From Leptolinea sp964420995 (GTDB lineage Bacteria > Chloroflexota > Anaerolineae > Anaerolineales > Anaerolineaceae): a DNA stretch of 64,000 bases. The stretch lies in contig CAYQUX010000002.1 in assembly GCA_964420995.1 (NCBI GenBank), positions 186,001-250,000 of the forward strand, in the 5' to 3' direction. Numbering within the stretch: the first letter of the stretch is position 1; each line of letters starts with the position of its first letter. The notes below the pieces were generated by a model, which saw nothing but the letters and a program-made list of their open reading frames with translations, ran no database searches and was not told the DNA's origin. Below, in pieces: positions 42,724-50,838 of the stretch. The position numbers were made by a program, and so were the translations under genes.

Positions 42724-43204
42724 CCTGAAGCGGTTGGTCAAAATCCGAGCCGGTCGGAGTTTGACTTTCGCTGCCGGTTGAGCCGCAATACGGGCAGGTG
42801 TTCCAGGGAAGTTCCATCAATTTATGACAGGTGGGGCAGCTTTTCTTTAACCGTGTCTGACAGGTGGGGCAAACCACCCAGTCTTCCCGGGTGTGCCTGC
42901 CGCAGCCGGGACATGTGTTGATCTCTTCAATGGCTTTTAGTAAAGCCTCTTCTTCCAGGGTTCGTTGATATTCCTCTTCCAGTGTACGGCCGGGTCGCAG
43001 GATCAAATAGATCACAATACCCGGTATGTTCAAAACGGCTACCACCAAAACAGCCAGAATTCTGGCAAAGCTGTCGCGCGTACGCGAGCGTATATCACGA
43101 AACGCCCAGAAGATCAGGCTTAACCAGAGGGCGGAAAAAAATGCCGCGGCGAATCCGATTAAATATTGGAAATAACCGCTGAAGGAGGAAGGCTCAAATG
43201 ACAT
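42719..43204 (-). CDS. Membrane protein with C-terminal double zinc ribbon
   Basis: 161 residues. Two membrane segments (about 11-33 and 45-70), then a helix and two CxxC pairs sets: CPGCGRHTREDWVVCPTC and CPTCHKLMELPWNTCPYC, a double zinc ribbon facing the cytoplasm. No known function; such ribbons often act in protein-protein or membrane regulatory complexes. No ribosome site is seen before ATG 43204; PilZ is 22 bases upstream. Confidence 0.85.
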   Translation of the reverse strand: MSFEPSSFSGYFQYLIGFAAAFFSALWLSLIFWAFRDIRSRTRDSFARILAVLVVAVLNIPGIVIYLILRPGRTLEEEYQRTLEEEALLKAIEEINTCPGCGRHTREDWVVCPTCQTRLKKSCPTCHKLMELPWNTCPYCGSTGSESQTPTGSDFDQPLQV

Positions 43205-43225
43205 CGATGGGAATCCGTTCGAGGT

Positions 43226-43564
43226 TTAATCCTGATAATTGCTGATCAGGTCGCGTATGATTGTAACGTTATTAAGGGTGACCGGAATGAGTTTGCAGCC
43301 AACCGAAAAAAGGTCGGGGTCAAGCTGATGATCACACCACACGGCTTCCGCATTGAGGTGCAGCTCACGTTCGCCGTCTACTTCTTCCGGGAACTCCATG
43401 CGAATATGAAGTATTGTCCCCGGTTCGATGACTTTTTCGCTGATCAATTGCAGACCCTCTGCCGTAAGGTCAACCAGATTACCGATAAGGTCACCGGTTT
43501 TCCGGTCGAACAACCGTAAGTAATGGATCAGATGTATGCGGTTGAATTTCCGTTTTTCTGACAT
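43226..43564 (-). CDS. PilZ domain protein (c-di-GMP binding candidate)
   Basis: 112 residues from ATG 43564, which has GGGAG at proper distance; an ATG six bases earlier is too close. KRKFNRIHLIHYLRLFD gives the RxxxR-like N-terminal motif (KRKFNR) and LVDLTAEGLQL the DxSxxG motif (Thr for Ser). Both are needed to bind c-di-GMP, so binding is likely. Together with the MshEN-type kinase and CpaF-type ATPase it hints at c-di-GMP control of surface structures. Confidence 0.85.
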   Translation of the reverse strand: MSEKRKFNRIHLIHYLRLFDRKTGDLIGNLVDLTAEGLQLISEKVIEPGTILHIRMEFPEEVDGERELHLNAEAVWCDHQLDPDLFSVGCKLIPVTLNNVTIIRDLISNYQD

Positions 43565-43682
43565 AATCATCTCCCTTTAAAAAATGACCGGTGTTTTGCA
43601 TTATATGCTGTTCAAATCCCTTTTGCAAACGAACCGGTGTTGACAGGCAGGGTCAATTTCGTAAAATGAAGGAAGGTGCGTA

Positions 43683-43967
43683 ATGGCTGTTGGATTGTTG
43701 ACCTTACACATTTCTCTTGGAGACTGCCGGTCATTGAAACAAAAACGCAGCCGGGTGCAGCCTGTTCTGGCGCGCCTGCACCGTGAATTCAATATTGCGG
43801 CGGCTGAGGTTGACCTGCTCGATCATCACCATGAAGCGGGGATTCAATGCGCGGCATTGAGTACGGATGGCGGCGAAGTCCAGGCATTTCTCCAACGCGT
43901 TGTTGACTTTACCGCCGATACCTGGCCTGACCTGGAAATCCTGCAATACCATATCGAGTGTTTTTAA
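43683..43967 (+). CDS. DUF503 family protein
   Basis: 94 residues. VGLLTLHISLGDCRSLKQKRSRVQPVLARL (split: VGLLTLHISLGDCRSL, KQKRSRVQPVLARLH) and the HHHEAGIQCAALSTDG stretch match DUF503 (YlxP-like), a small alpha-beta fold of unknown function often near ribosome maturation genes. Here it leads a plus-strand group with an SDR and the radical SAM pair. AAGGAAGG precedes the ATG. Confidence 0.9.
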   Translation: MAVGLLTLHISLGDCRSLKQKRSRVQPVLARLHREFNIAAAEVDLLDHHHEAGIQCAALSTDGGEVQAFLQRVVDFTADTWPDLEILQYHIECF

Positions 43968-43977
43968 GGAGCACACC

Positions 43978-44769
43978 ATGGATTTGAAATTGAAAGACCG
44001 CGTCGCACTGGTTACGGGTGCCAGCCGGGGGCTGGGGTACGCCACAGCCCGGCAATTGCTGCTGGAAGGCGCAAAGGTGGTGATCAACAGCCGCAGCCCG
44101 GAAAAACTGACCCGCTCCTGCGACCAGTTGAAAGCCGAAACCGGGGGTGATGTAATCACCCTGGCCGGTGATATGGCCGATCCGGGTGTGGCGGATTTTC
44201 TGGTTTCACAGACCATCAACCATTTCGGCGGGCTTGACCTGCTGGTGACCAATACCGGCGGCCCCCCGGCGGGTAGTTTTGAGAGCTTTGATGATGCCGC
44301 CTGGGAAAAAGCCTACGATCTGGTCTGCCTCGCGCATGTGCGCCTCATCCGGTCAGCATTGCCGGCTTTACGGAAATCGACAGCCGCCAGTGTTCTGACG
44401 GTTACCTCCATGTCTGTAAAACAGCCCATTGTCAATCTGGTTCTGTCCAACTCTTTACGGCTTGCCACCATCGGGTTGACCAAAACACTGGCCCTGGAAC
44501 TGGGGCATGAAGGCATCCGCTTTAATTCCATCCTGCCGGGGTGGACGGTCACCGAGCGGGTCACCGACCTGCTGCAGGTACGCGCGCAAAACAAGCATTC
44601 CAGCGTCGAAGAAGAAGCCCGCCTGCAATCCGCCGAATCACCGCTGGGACGCATGGCCACCCCTGAAGAATTCGCCAATGTGGCGGTCTTCCTGCTCTCG
44701 CCGGCCGCGTCGTACCTGACCGGCGTGATGATCCCGGTAGATGGCGGAATGTACAAGGGAACTCTGTAA
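43978..44769 (+). CDS. SDR-family oxidoreductase lacking the usual catalytic Tyr/Lys
   Basis: 263 residues from ATG 43978 (AAGGAGC upstream). The Rossmann motif is VTGASRGLGYATARQLL (TGxxxGxG) and the mid motif TNTGGPPAG stands for NNAG. The catalytic Ser is present (VTSMSVKQP) but YxxxK is replaced: the aligned stretch reads LSNSLRLATIGLTKTLALE. This is a known atypical BKR-like SDR subgroup. The C-terminal YLTGVMIPVDGG end is typical. Activity and substrate cannot be assigned. Confidence 0.85.
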   Translation: MDLKLKDRVALVTGASRGLGYATARQLLLEGAKVVINSRSPEKLTRSCDQLKAETGGDVITLAGDMADPGVADFLVSQTINHFGGLDLLVTNTGGPPAGSFESFDDAAWEKAYDLVCLAHVRLIRSALPALRKSTAASVLTVTSMSVKQPIVNLVLSNSLRLATIGLTKTLALELGHEGIRFNSILPGWTVTERVTDLLQVRAQNKHSSVEEEARLQSAESPLGRMATPEEFANVAVFLLSPAASYLTGVMIPVDGGMYKGTL

Positions 44770-44818
44770 AATCGGGTAAAATCCATCCGGTTTAATCCAG
44801 AGTTACAGGAGCACGTTA

Positions 44819-46726
44819 TTGGTTTCAAACACCGATATTTCCGCCCGCCTTCAGCGGATACTGTTAAAAGTCCAAAAACCCGGCCGCTATGTGGGCGGAG
44901 AATTTAATCAGGTACAAAAAGACTGGCAATTCATTCCTACCCGGGTGGCGCTGGTGTTCCCGGAGATTTACGATATTGGGCTGCCGAACCTGGGGATGTC
45001 GATTCTGTATGATTCGGTCAATCGGCGAGATGATGCCCTGGCCGAACGCGCCTACCTTCCCTGGAAGGATATGGAGGATGAAATGCGCGCGGCGGGGATT
45101 CCGCTTTACGCTCTGGAAAGCAAGAATCCCGTTTCCGCGTTTGATATCATCGGTTTTTCTGTTCCGTACGAAACCCTGTACACCAATGTGTTAAACGCCC
45201 TGGATCTGGCCGGCATCCCCTTTGAAGCCAAAGACAGGGATGAAACCTTCCCCCTGATCATCGCCGGCGGGCATTCCACGTTCAACCCCGAACCGCTGGC
45301 GCCTTTCATGGACGCCTTATTCCTGGGTGACGGGGAAGCCGTAATGGATGACCTGTTGAACATCTGGCAGGAATGGAAACAAACTGGTTCGGGTAAGCAG
45401 GCATTGTTGGAACGCCTGGCCAGTGTTGAAGGTATGTACATCCCTTCCTTTTATGACGTGGACTTCTCTCTTTCCGGTCAGGTATCACGGTTTGAGGCCA
45501 CCAACCCCCACGCGCCGCAGCAGATTGTCAAGCGATTTGCCGTTCCCCTGCCGCCGCCGGTCACCCGCTTTCTGGTGCCGAATATCGACACGGTGCACAA
45601 CCGCGTGGCCGTTGAGATCATGCGCGGGTGCAGCCGCGGCTGCCGCTTCTGCCAGGCCGGTCACATCCTGCGACCGGTGCGCGAACGCCCGGTGAATGAG
45701 GTGGTGGATGCCATCGAATCTGCGCTGGATCAGACCGGTTATGAAGAAGTCGCGCTGCTCTCCCTTTCGTCGTCTGACTACACGCATATCACCGAGCTCG
45801 CCCAGGCGATTATTGACCGCTTTGCCGGACGACAGGTCACCGTGTCCGTGCCTTCCCTGCGCATCGAATCCTTCTCCGTCGAGTTAATGGAGCGTCTGCG
45901 CGACCTGCGCCCCTCCGGCGGGTTCACCCTGGCGCCTGAAGCGGCCACGGAACGCATGCGCCGCATCATCAACAAACCCGTTTCCACCGAACAACTGCTG
46001 CAGACCGCTGCGGATATCTTTGACCGCGGCTGGACGTCCATCAAGCTGTATTTCATGATCGGCCACCCTTCAGAAACCATGGAAGACGTGACCGCCATCG
46101 CCGACCTGTGTAAACAGGTGTATGCCATTGGACGGAAAAAAGTCGGCGGGCGAGTCAAGGTTCACGCCGGGGTGAGCACCTTCATCCCCAAACCGCACAC
46201 CCCCTTCCAGTGGGCCACCTGCGACAACACCGACGCCATCCGTGAGAAACTGAATTACCTGAGGAATGAACTTCGCCGGCCGGGCCTGAAAATGACCTGG
46301 GCGGATCCCGAATCCAGCCTGCTGGAAGCCTGGTTGTCGCGCGGCGACCGCCGTACGGCGCGGGTGATCAAGCGTGCCTGGGAACTTGGCTGCCGCTTTG
46401 ACGCCTGGCAGGATTGCTTCCGCTTTGACCTCTGGCAGCAGGCCTTCGCCGATTGCGGCATCGATCCCCTCACCTACAGCCACCGTCCGCGCGAGCTGGA
46501 CGAGATTCTCCCCTGGCAGCATCTGGGCAGCGGTATTGACCTGGATTACCTCAAACAGGACTATCAGATGAGCCTGCGCGGGGAAACCCGGGAGGACTGC
46601 CGGGAAGGATGCCACAACTGTGGCATCCTGGCATCCTACGCCAGCCTGAAAGCCGGCATAAAGCCCGGTGAATGGAACTGCCCGCCCACCAGGCCGTCAA
46701 GAAAACACCAAACGGCAGGAGCCTGA
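44819..46726 (+). CDS. B12-binding-type radical SAM protein (TIGR03960 family)
   Basis: 635 residues, TTG start at 44819 with AGGAGC upstream. The N-terminal domain (about 35-200) is cobalamin-binding-like (FPEIYDIGLPNLGMSILYD). The radical SAM core has MRGCSRGCRFCQAGHILRP with the CxxxCxxC 4Fe-4S ligands. A C-terminal CREGCHNCGI gives extra Cys residues. TIGR03960 proteins are always next to or fused with TIGR03936/DUF2344 proteins, as here (two bases apart). Target unknown; tRNA or ribosome modification has been suspected because of usual neighbours. Confidence 0.93.
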   Translation: MVSNTDISARLQRILLKVQKPGRYVGGEFNQVQKDWQFIPTRVALVFPEIYDIGLPNLGMSILYDSVNRRDDALAERAYLPWKDMEDEMRAAGIPLYALESKNPVSAFDIIGFSVPYETLYTNVLNALDLAGIPFEAKDRDETFPLIIAGGHSTFNPEPLAPFMDALFLGDGEAVMDDLLNIWQEWKQTGSGKQALLERLASVEGMYIPSFYDVDFSLSGQVSRFEATNPHAPQQIVKRFAVPLPPPVTRFLVPNIDTVHNRVAVEIMRGCSRGCRFCQAGHILRPVRERPVNEVVDAIESALDQTGYEEVALLSLSSSDYTHITELAQAIIDRFAGRQVTVSVPSLRIESFSVELMERLRDLRPSGGFTLAPEAATERMRRIINKPVSTEQLLQTAADIFDRGWTSIKLYFMIGHPSETMEDVTAIADLCKQVYAIGRKKVGGRVKVHAGVSTFIPKPHTPFQWATCDNTDAIREKLNYLRNELRRPGLKMTWADPESSLLEAWLSRGDRRTARVIKRAWELGCRFDAWQDCFRFDLWQQAFADCGIDPLTYSHRPRELDEILPWQHLGSGIDLDYLKQDYQMSLRGETREDCREGCHNCGILASYASLKAGIKPGEWNCPPTRPSRKHQTAGA

Positions 46727-46728
46727 GC

Positions 46729-47421
46729 ATGGAAAACACGAATCCGCAGAATACCGGACAACCGCCGGCTCTAACGCGTGTCAGAGTGACTTTCTCCAAA
46801 TCCGGCCCGTTGATCTACACCGGCGCGCTTGACCTGCAAAAGATATGGGAACGCGTGCTGCGACGAGCGAAACTTAAAGTGGCGTACACGCAGGGCTTCA
46901 ACCCCGGCCCGCGCATCAACCTGGCCAGCGCCATGCCGCTGGGGGTAAACGGCGCGGAAGAACTGGCGGATTTCTGGTTCAACGAAGCGCCCGATCTGCT
47001 GGCGTTCTGCGACTCCATCAATCGGTGCGCCCCGGCCGGGCTGCGCGCACTGCGGGCTGACGTTGTCCCACTCTCCACCCCGGCGCTGCAAACCCGCGTG
47101 GAAGCCGCGGAGTACCGTTTCGACCTGCCAACGGGAGCAGATCTAACAGAGATACACCGTAAGGTGGAAACCTTGATGGCCGCGGAAAGTCTGCCGCGCG
47201 AGCGCCGCGGCAAACCCTATGACCTGCGCCCGCTCATCCATGCAATGAACGTGACCACCGATGAAAATGGCCGCGGTTGCATCACCATGACCCTGCAGGC
47301 GCGCGAGGGCGCCACCGGCCGCGCGGACGAAGTGCTGGCTGCCCTGGAACTGGACCCCGGAGACGTGGCCGTGACGCGGGGTAAACTGCTGCTTAAACCC
47401 GATTCCAGCGTGGTAAAATAG
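46729..47421 (+). CDS. TIGR03936 / DUF2344 protein, radical SAM partner
   Basis: 230 residues from ATG 46729 (AGGAGC upstream). RVRVTFSKSGPLIYTGALDL, RRAKLKVAYTQGFNPGPRINL and SAMPLGVNGAEELADFWF are family-typical. Paired with TIGR03960 across bacteria, sometimes as one chain. The gene ends eight bases before tRNA-Arg. Confidence 0.92.
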   Translation: MENTNPQNTGQPPALTRVRVTFSKSGPLIYTGALDLQKIWERVLRRAKLKVAYTQGFNPGPRINLASAMPLGVNGAEELADFWFNEAPDLLAFCDSINRCAPAGLRALRADVVPLSTPALQTRVEAAEYRFDLPTGADLTEIHRKVETLMAAESLPRERRGKPYDLRPLIHAMNVTTDENGRGCITMTLQAREGATGRADEVLAALELDPGDVAVTRGKLLLKPDSSVVK

Positions 47422-47429
47422 ACGCGTTC

Positions 47430-47501
47430 GTCCCCGTAGCGCAATGGATAGAGCGTCAGCCTCCGAAGCTGGAAGTGTGAGTTCGAGTCTCACCGGGGAC
47501 A
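47430..47501 (+). tRNA. tRNA-Arg (anticodon CCG)
   Basis: Acceptor GTCCCCG (47430-47436) pairs with CGGGGAC (47494-47500), discriminator A at 47501, no encoded CCA. The anticodon loop CTCCGAA has anticodon CCG and a CAGC/GCTG stem; the T arm is GTGAG/CTCAC with loop TTCGAGT. TAAAAT at 47414-47419 may be its -10 box. The AT-rich island begins immediately after its 3' end. Confidence 0.93.
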
Positions 47502-47542
47502 CTTTGTGTTTAAAGAATAACGGGAATGATATTTACTTCCAT

Positions 47543-47614
47543 CTCCTGTTTGTCTAATAAATCCTGTATGTTTCTGCGAGAAACACAAATTAATGCAGAA
47601 ATTTTTAACAGGAG
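47543..47614. repeat. Nested inverted repeats at the island edge
   Basis: CTCCTGTT (47543-47550) and AACAGGAG (47607-47614) enclose a second pair, TTCTGC (47572-47577) and GCAGAA (47595-47600). They lie between tRNA-Arg and the PIN-like gene. The structure could be a recombination site, an RNA element in the 3' region of the minus-strand transcript, or chance in AT-rich DNA. Confidence 0.45.
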
Positions 47615-47676
47615 TGAAAAAAGAAGGTACAGAAGGACAATAATTCTAATATTTTTAAAAGTGCTCTAGAAAGCAT

Positions 47677-48195
47677 TTAAATTGAAGTTTCTATTATTAC
47701 TCTTTGTTGCTTATTTAGAATTGGGTATGGTTTACAATCTTCAACGAGATTTCTGTCATCCAAGATTGAAGCACTTTTTTGATTTGTATAGAACTTAGTT
47801 TTTCTTGCATTTGGTGGGTAGAATTCTTTGTTACGCAAATATTTTTTACTTCTCATGTCGTTAGTACATAGTAAAAAACATTTTGAAATGGCTAATATTG
47901 CTATGAGGTGCGCATCATCGCATCGGGGATCGTTAATTTTTTCTATTATCATTTCTTCATAGTCATCTACTTCCTTGTCGTTGGAATAGAAGACTTTATT
48001 AGCTGTACTAAGATTACGAATAAGTCTTAAGTAAGAGCCAGAATCACGAAGCTCTTTTTTATAAGTACTTCCACCCATTATTATTTTCCCTCTTTTATTT
48101 ATAATCCAATCATATACAGGTTCAAATTCGAAATGTTTTGAATCCCGTTTATTAAAAACATTTGCTAGCGTGTTTTTATCAATTACGATGCACAT
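47677..48195 (-). CDS. PIN-like nuclease candidate (second gene of an ATPase/nuclease cassette)
   Basis: 172 residues; ATG 48195 with AGGA upstream, one base after the ATPase stop. The acidic set of a PIN domain is present: Asp6 in CIVIDKNTLANVF, Glu48 in STYKKELRD, Asp93/Asp94 in RCDDAHLIAILA (DxxH form), and Asp113 in LLCTNDMRS. PIN domains are metal-dependent RNases or DNases. The C-terminal 50 residues are Lys/Asn-rich with no motif. AT-rich composition and Lys/Asn/Ile usage differ sharply from the flanking genes, a sign of transfer. The PIN call is by motif spacing only. Confidence 0.6.
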   Translation of the reverse strand: MCIVIDKNTLANVFNKRDSKHFEFEPVYDWIINKRGKIIMGGSTYKKELRDSGSYLRLIRNLSTANKVFYSNDKEVDDYEEMIIEKINDPRCDDAHLIAILAISKCFLLCTNDMRSKKYLRNKEFYPPNARKTKFYTNQKSASILDDRNLVEDCKPYPILNKQQRVIIETSI

Positions 48196-48196
48196 T

Positions 48197-49492
48197 TTAT
48201 ATTCCTAACAAATCAAGACTTTCATTAATGAAAAATTCCCTAAATTCGGATGGTTGATCAATAGAATAAGATCCATCATTCATAATTGGAATAGATTGAA
48301 CAGTATTACCGAATTGTCCCCTGGAAAAGAAAAGAACTTGAGCCGATATAGAAAGTTCTTGCTTGGCATCCCGAACGTTTTTCCTAAAACGATCAATTAA
48401 ATAGTCACTATGTGTTTCGATAAAAAAGTTCTTTTTTGACCAAGCTGCCAAGTTAAAAACGACATCACCAATAGAAGCTTGAGCTTTTGGGTGAAGGTGG
48501 ACTTCAGGCTGTTGAATTGCAAATGTGGATCCATTTGATTGGTTATAAAGTTCCACAATTATGGGAAGAGCTTGGGATACTCCATATCCAACATTCATTA
48601 TGGGGAGTTTGAGATTTCCTAGTTGAACCTGAAGTTCAAAAGGGGCAAATAAATCATCCGCATAATCTCTAGTTGCAATCGATTCAAACAAACCACTATT
48701 TTTCCCAAAATCCTCCAAATATCTTTTGAATCCAATATTTTTTTTTGGTTCAAATAATAAATTTTTAATTAGATATGGAATGTGATCCCCCTCGGGATTG
48801 AAATCTAGTCGAAATTCGTCATACGTTCGATGAGGCTTACTACGAATAGGTGCGATCCAAATCATATCTTTGACAAAACTTGGAAGAATAATATCCCTTC
48901 GGAAGAAATCTAATGGTTTTTCAGAAGCGTCATCGAACAATGTTGAAAAAACAAACCAAAATGGCATGCCCTGAAGAGGTAGTTCACTTTTAATTAGTAT
49001 ATATTCGCTTAAGTCATAATCAATCTCGATCCATTGATTAAATAAACTACGAATTTCAGTTAGTTTTCTTTTATCTTCAATAAATACAATTTTTCTTTTT
49101 TTTATTATTTCCCCATCAAATATTACATCTAATTCCCCTGATTCAGTTATTGCATTAATTCTTTTTAATTCAGGATTGTTTTCTTTTTCTCTAAATGTAT
49201 AGAGAATAGCATCTGCTTGATTACCTTTTTTTTCCTCAATGTATCCAATCCTAAATTCTTTTTTATGATTTTCCCTTGATCCCCCAAAAATATCATTAAA
49301 TGTGCCCAGTTTTACATTACTTGAGTTAAATTTATGATTCTCTTGGAATTCTGGTGACCCTAGCAGATATAATAATGATAGTAATGATGTTTTTCCAGTG
49401 CTATTTTCACCAACAAAATAATTCACCTTCTTTATCGGTATGAAAGTATTAGAAAATCCTCTGAAATTATCAATATATAATTCGATTTCCAT
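48197..49492 (-). CDS. OLD/ABC-type AAA ATPase of the island cassette
   Basis: 431 residues; ATG 49492 with GAAGG upstream. Walker A is GENSTGKTS (28-36). An ABC-like signature, VGYGVSQALP (302-311), precedes Walker B in FAIQQPEVHLHPKAQ (325-339) and the H-switch ETHSDYLIDRF (360-370). This is the single-chain ATPase type found in OLD nucleases, in RecF/SMC-like proteins and in defence systems such as PARIS and Gabija, but it ends at residue 431 without the TOPRIM nuclease of OLD. The adjacent PIN-like gene would supply the nuclease. AT-rich like its partner and unlike the rest of the window. Confidence 0.85.
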   Translation of the reverse strand: MEIELYIDNFRGFSNTFIPIKKVNYFVGENSTGKTSLLSLLYLLGSPEFQENHKFNSSNVKLGTFNDIFGGSRENHKKEFRIGYIEEKKGNQADAILYTFREKENNPELKRINAITESGELDVIFDGEIIKKRKIVFIEDKRKLTEIRSLFNQWIEIDYDLSEYILIKSELPLQGMPFWFVFSTLFDDASEKPLDFFRRDIILPSFVKDMIWIAPIRSKPHRTYDEFRLDFNPEGDHIPYLIKNLLFEPKKNIGFKRYLEDFGKNSGLFESIATRDYADDLFAPFELQVQLGNLKLPIMNVGYGVSQALPIIVELYNQSNGSTFAIQQPEVHLHPKAQASIGDVVFNLAAWSKKNFFIETHSDYLIDRFRKNVRDAKQELSISAQVLFFSRGQFGNTVQSIPIMNDGSYSIDQPSEFREFFINESLDLLGI

Positions 49493-49581
49493 AGTTACCT
49501 TCTTTCCTACTCTTCTTCATACTTTTTTCATAGCTGAATAAGTATAATAACAATTGGAAATAGTTTTGGTGGGGGTAGAAA

Positions 49582-49734
49582 ATGCGCTGGTTGAAATGTT
49601 ATGAAGTATCAAGCCCTAACTATTCTTTCTCCTTCTTATCATACAATTTTCTTTCTCAATTGATTCAGCATATAGAAATTTTTGTCTTCACCGAGGCAGC
49701 TAAAGCTTGGTCAGCGACTGGAGAAAAGAGATGA
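49582..49734 (+). CDS. Possible 50-codon ORF, perhaps a gene remnant
   Basis: ATG 49582 to TGA 49734 with GGGGG seven bases upstream. The last residues (TEAAKAWSATGEKR) faintly recall the start of an excisionase-like HTH; the rest is hydrophobic and aromatic. It may be chance or a remnant of an element gene. Confidence 0.2.
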   Translation: MRWLKCYEVSSPNYSFSFLSYNFLSQLIQHIEIFVFTEAAKAWSATGEKR

Positions 49735-50088
49735 TTATTTTCAATTTCAGCAATATTTTAATCAACTTCCTTTTTGTCTAGTTATGAGAAGGAAAGAGTA
49801 AATACAAAAACAATACTGGTTCGAATTCCGAGTCTATATTGAGCCTTTGCTGGTTAAATGGATAATAAGGTAAATAAAACTCCAAGAAATTACTTTACTC
49901 ATTTTAAAGCAATTAGAATCCCCGAAACTTTTCAGGATATATATCTCATACCCTAGAAAATGATTATAAATCAAGATGTTGTAGGTTAATTCAATGATTC
50001 AAGGAAATGGATTATTTTACGGAGAAAAATGAATTGCTTACTTTTCTGATTTAGGCTCTGTCAAGACCTAGTATCTTAAAATCTCATC

Positions 50089-50094
50089 TATAAT
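50089..50094 (+). promoter_or_regulatory. -10 box of a predicted leaderless mRNA for the membrane-protein pair
   Basis: TATAAT, six bases (TGTTGC), then the GTG start at 50101, with no ribosome site between. Confidence 0.6.
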
Positions 50095-50100
50095 TGTTGC

Positions 50101-50838
50101 GTGACTCCTACCCTACATCAACAAGTTCCAAATCAGGATGAATCATTTCCACCTCGTCTAACCTTGAGCTTGTTTTTCCTGCTGTGCGCGCTGGCGGGAT
50201 TGCTTTCACTGGTCAATGTTCTGAGCCTCCCACCCTCCGAATCAAAGAACGCCTTTGTAGGAGATTTTTCCCTGATGCGCGTTTTGACCCTGGGATTCCT
50301 GGGGATTGTTACCGCCGCATCACTCGGATTATTCCTGAAGGCCCTCATTAATCCTGTCTGGACAGCTCACTTTGAAGCAAAGATCAGGGCATGGCACGCC
50401 TCCCATCCTTTCCTGTCGTCCGCGTATGTCTGCCTGTCTCTGGCGGTCATTCTATTGCTGGGCGGTCTCGACATCCTGATGGATGGGCAGCGCTTTCCGC
50501 GTATGGCGCCGTATATCTTCCTGTACGAGCGTTTGAGTCCCATCCTATTGTGGCTGCTGGCAGTGGCAGTCTTCTTCTTCATCCTGACATTGATCCACCG
50601 CTGGCTGTCTCTTTCCCCGCGTGATTTTTTGCCGCAGAGCCGCCCAGACCGCCTGGCAGCCGGAGGGCTGACCATTGTGCTGATCGCCAACATCGCCATG
50701 TGGATCGACCTTCTAAACGATCCGGTTTATTTTGAAGACCGGAGCGCGTTCTGGATGCCCGTCGTGTACGTTTGCATCCCGGTGTTGTTTGCCAGCCTTT
50801 ATCTTATTGACCGTCAGCGAAGGTCCAAAACAGAATGA
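50101..50838 (+). CDS. Multi-pass membrane protein of unknown function
   Basis: 245 residues, GTG start. Six predicted membrane segments (about 20-42, 60-82, 100-122, 140-165, 185-205, 218-238). No motif recognised. GC content returns here to the host level, in contrast to the preceding island. Its stop overlaps the start of the next gene (ATGA at 50835), so the two act together; a helper role for the large transferase-like protein is plausible. Confidence 0.75.
   Translation: MTPTLHQQVPNQDESFPPRLTLSLFFLLCALAGLLSLVNVLSLPPSESKNAFVGDFSLMRVLTLGFLGIVTAASLGLFLKALINPVWTAHFEAKIRAWHASHPFLSSAYVCLSLAVILLLGGLDILMDGQRFPRMAPYIFLYERLSPILLWLLAVAVFFFILTLIHRWLSLSPRDFLPQSRPDRLAAGGLTIVLIANIAMWIDLLNDPVYFEDRSAFWMPVVYVCIPVLFASLYLIDRQRRSKTE

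Larger units (their letters stand above)
49493..50100. other. AT-rich non-coding stretch at the right of the island cassette
   Basis: About 600 bases without a convincing gene. On the minus strand a TATACT box (49541-49546) could start the cassette mRNA about 42 bases before the ATPase ATG. One 50-codon reading frame is listed separately. The right end has the TATAAT box of the next gene. No integrase, direct repeat or insertion-sequence end was recognised. Confidence 0.6.

Noticed and set aside
49800..49830. GGTTCGAATTCC in the AT-rich stretch resembling a tRNA T arm
   Set aside because: The flanking bases do not form a T stem or acceptor stem, so it is not a tRNA remnant that can be supported.
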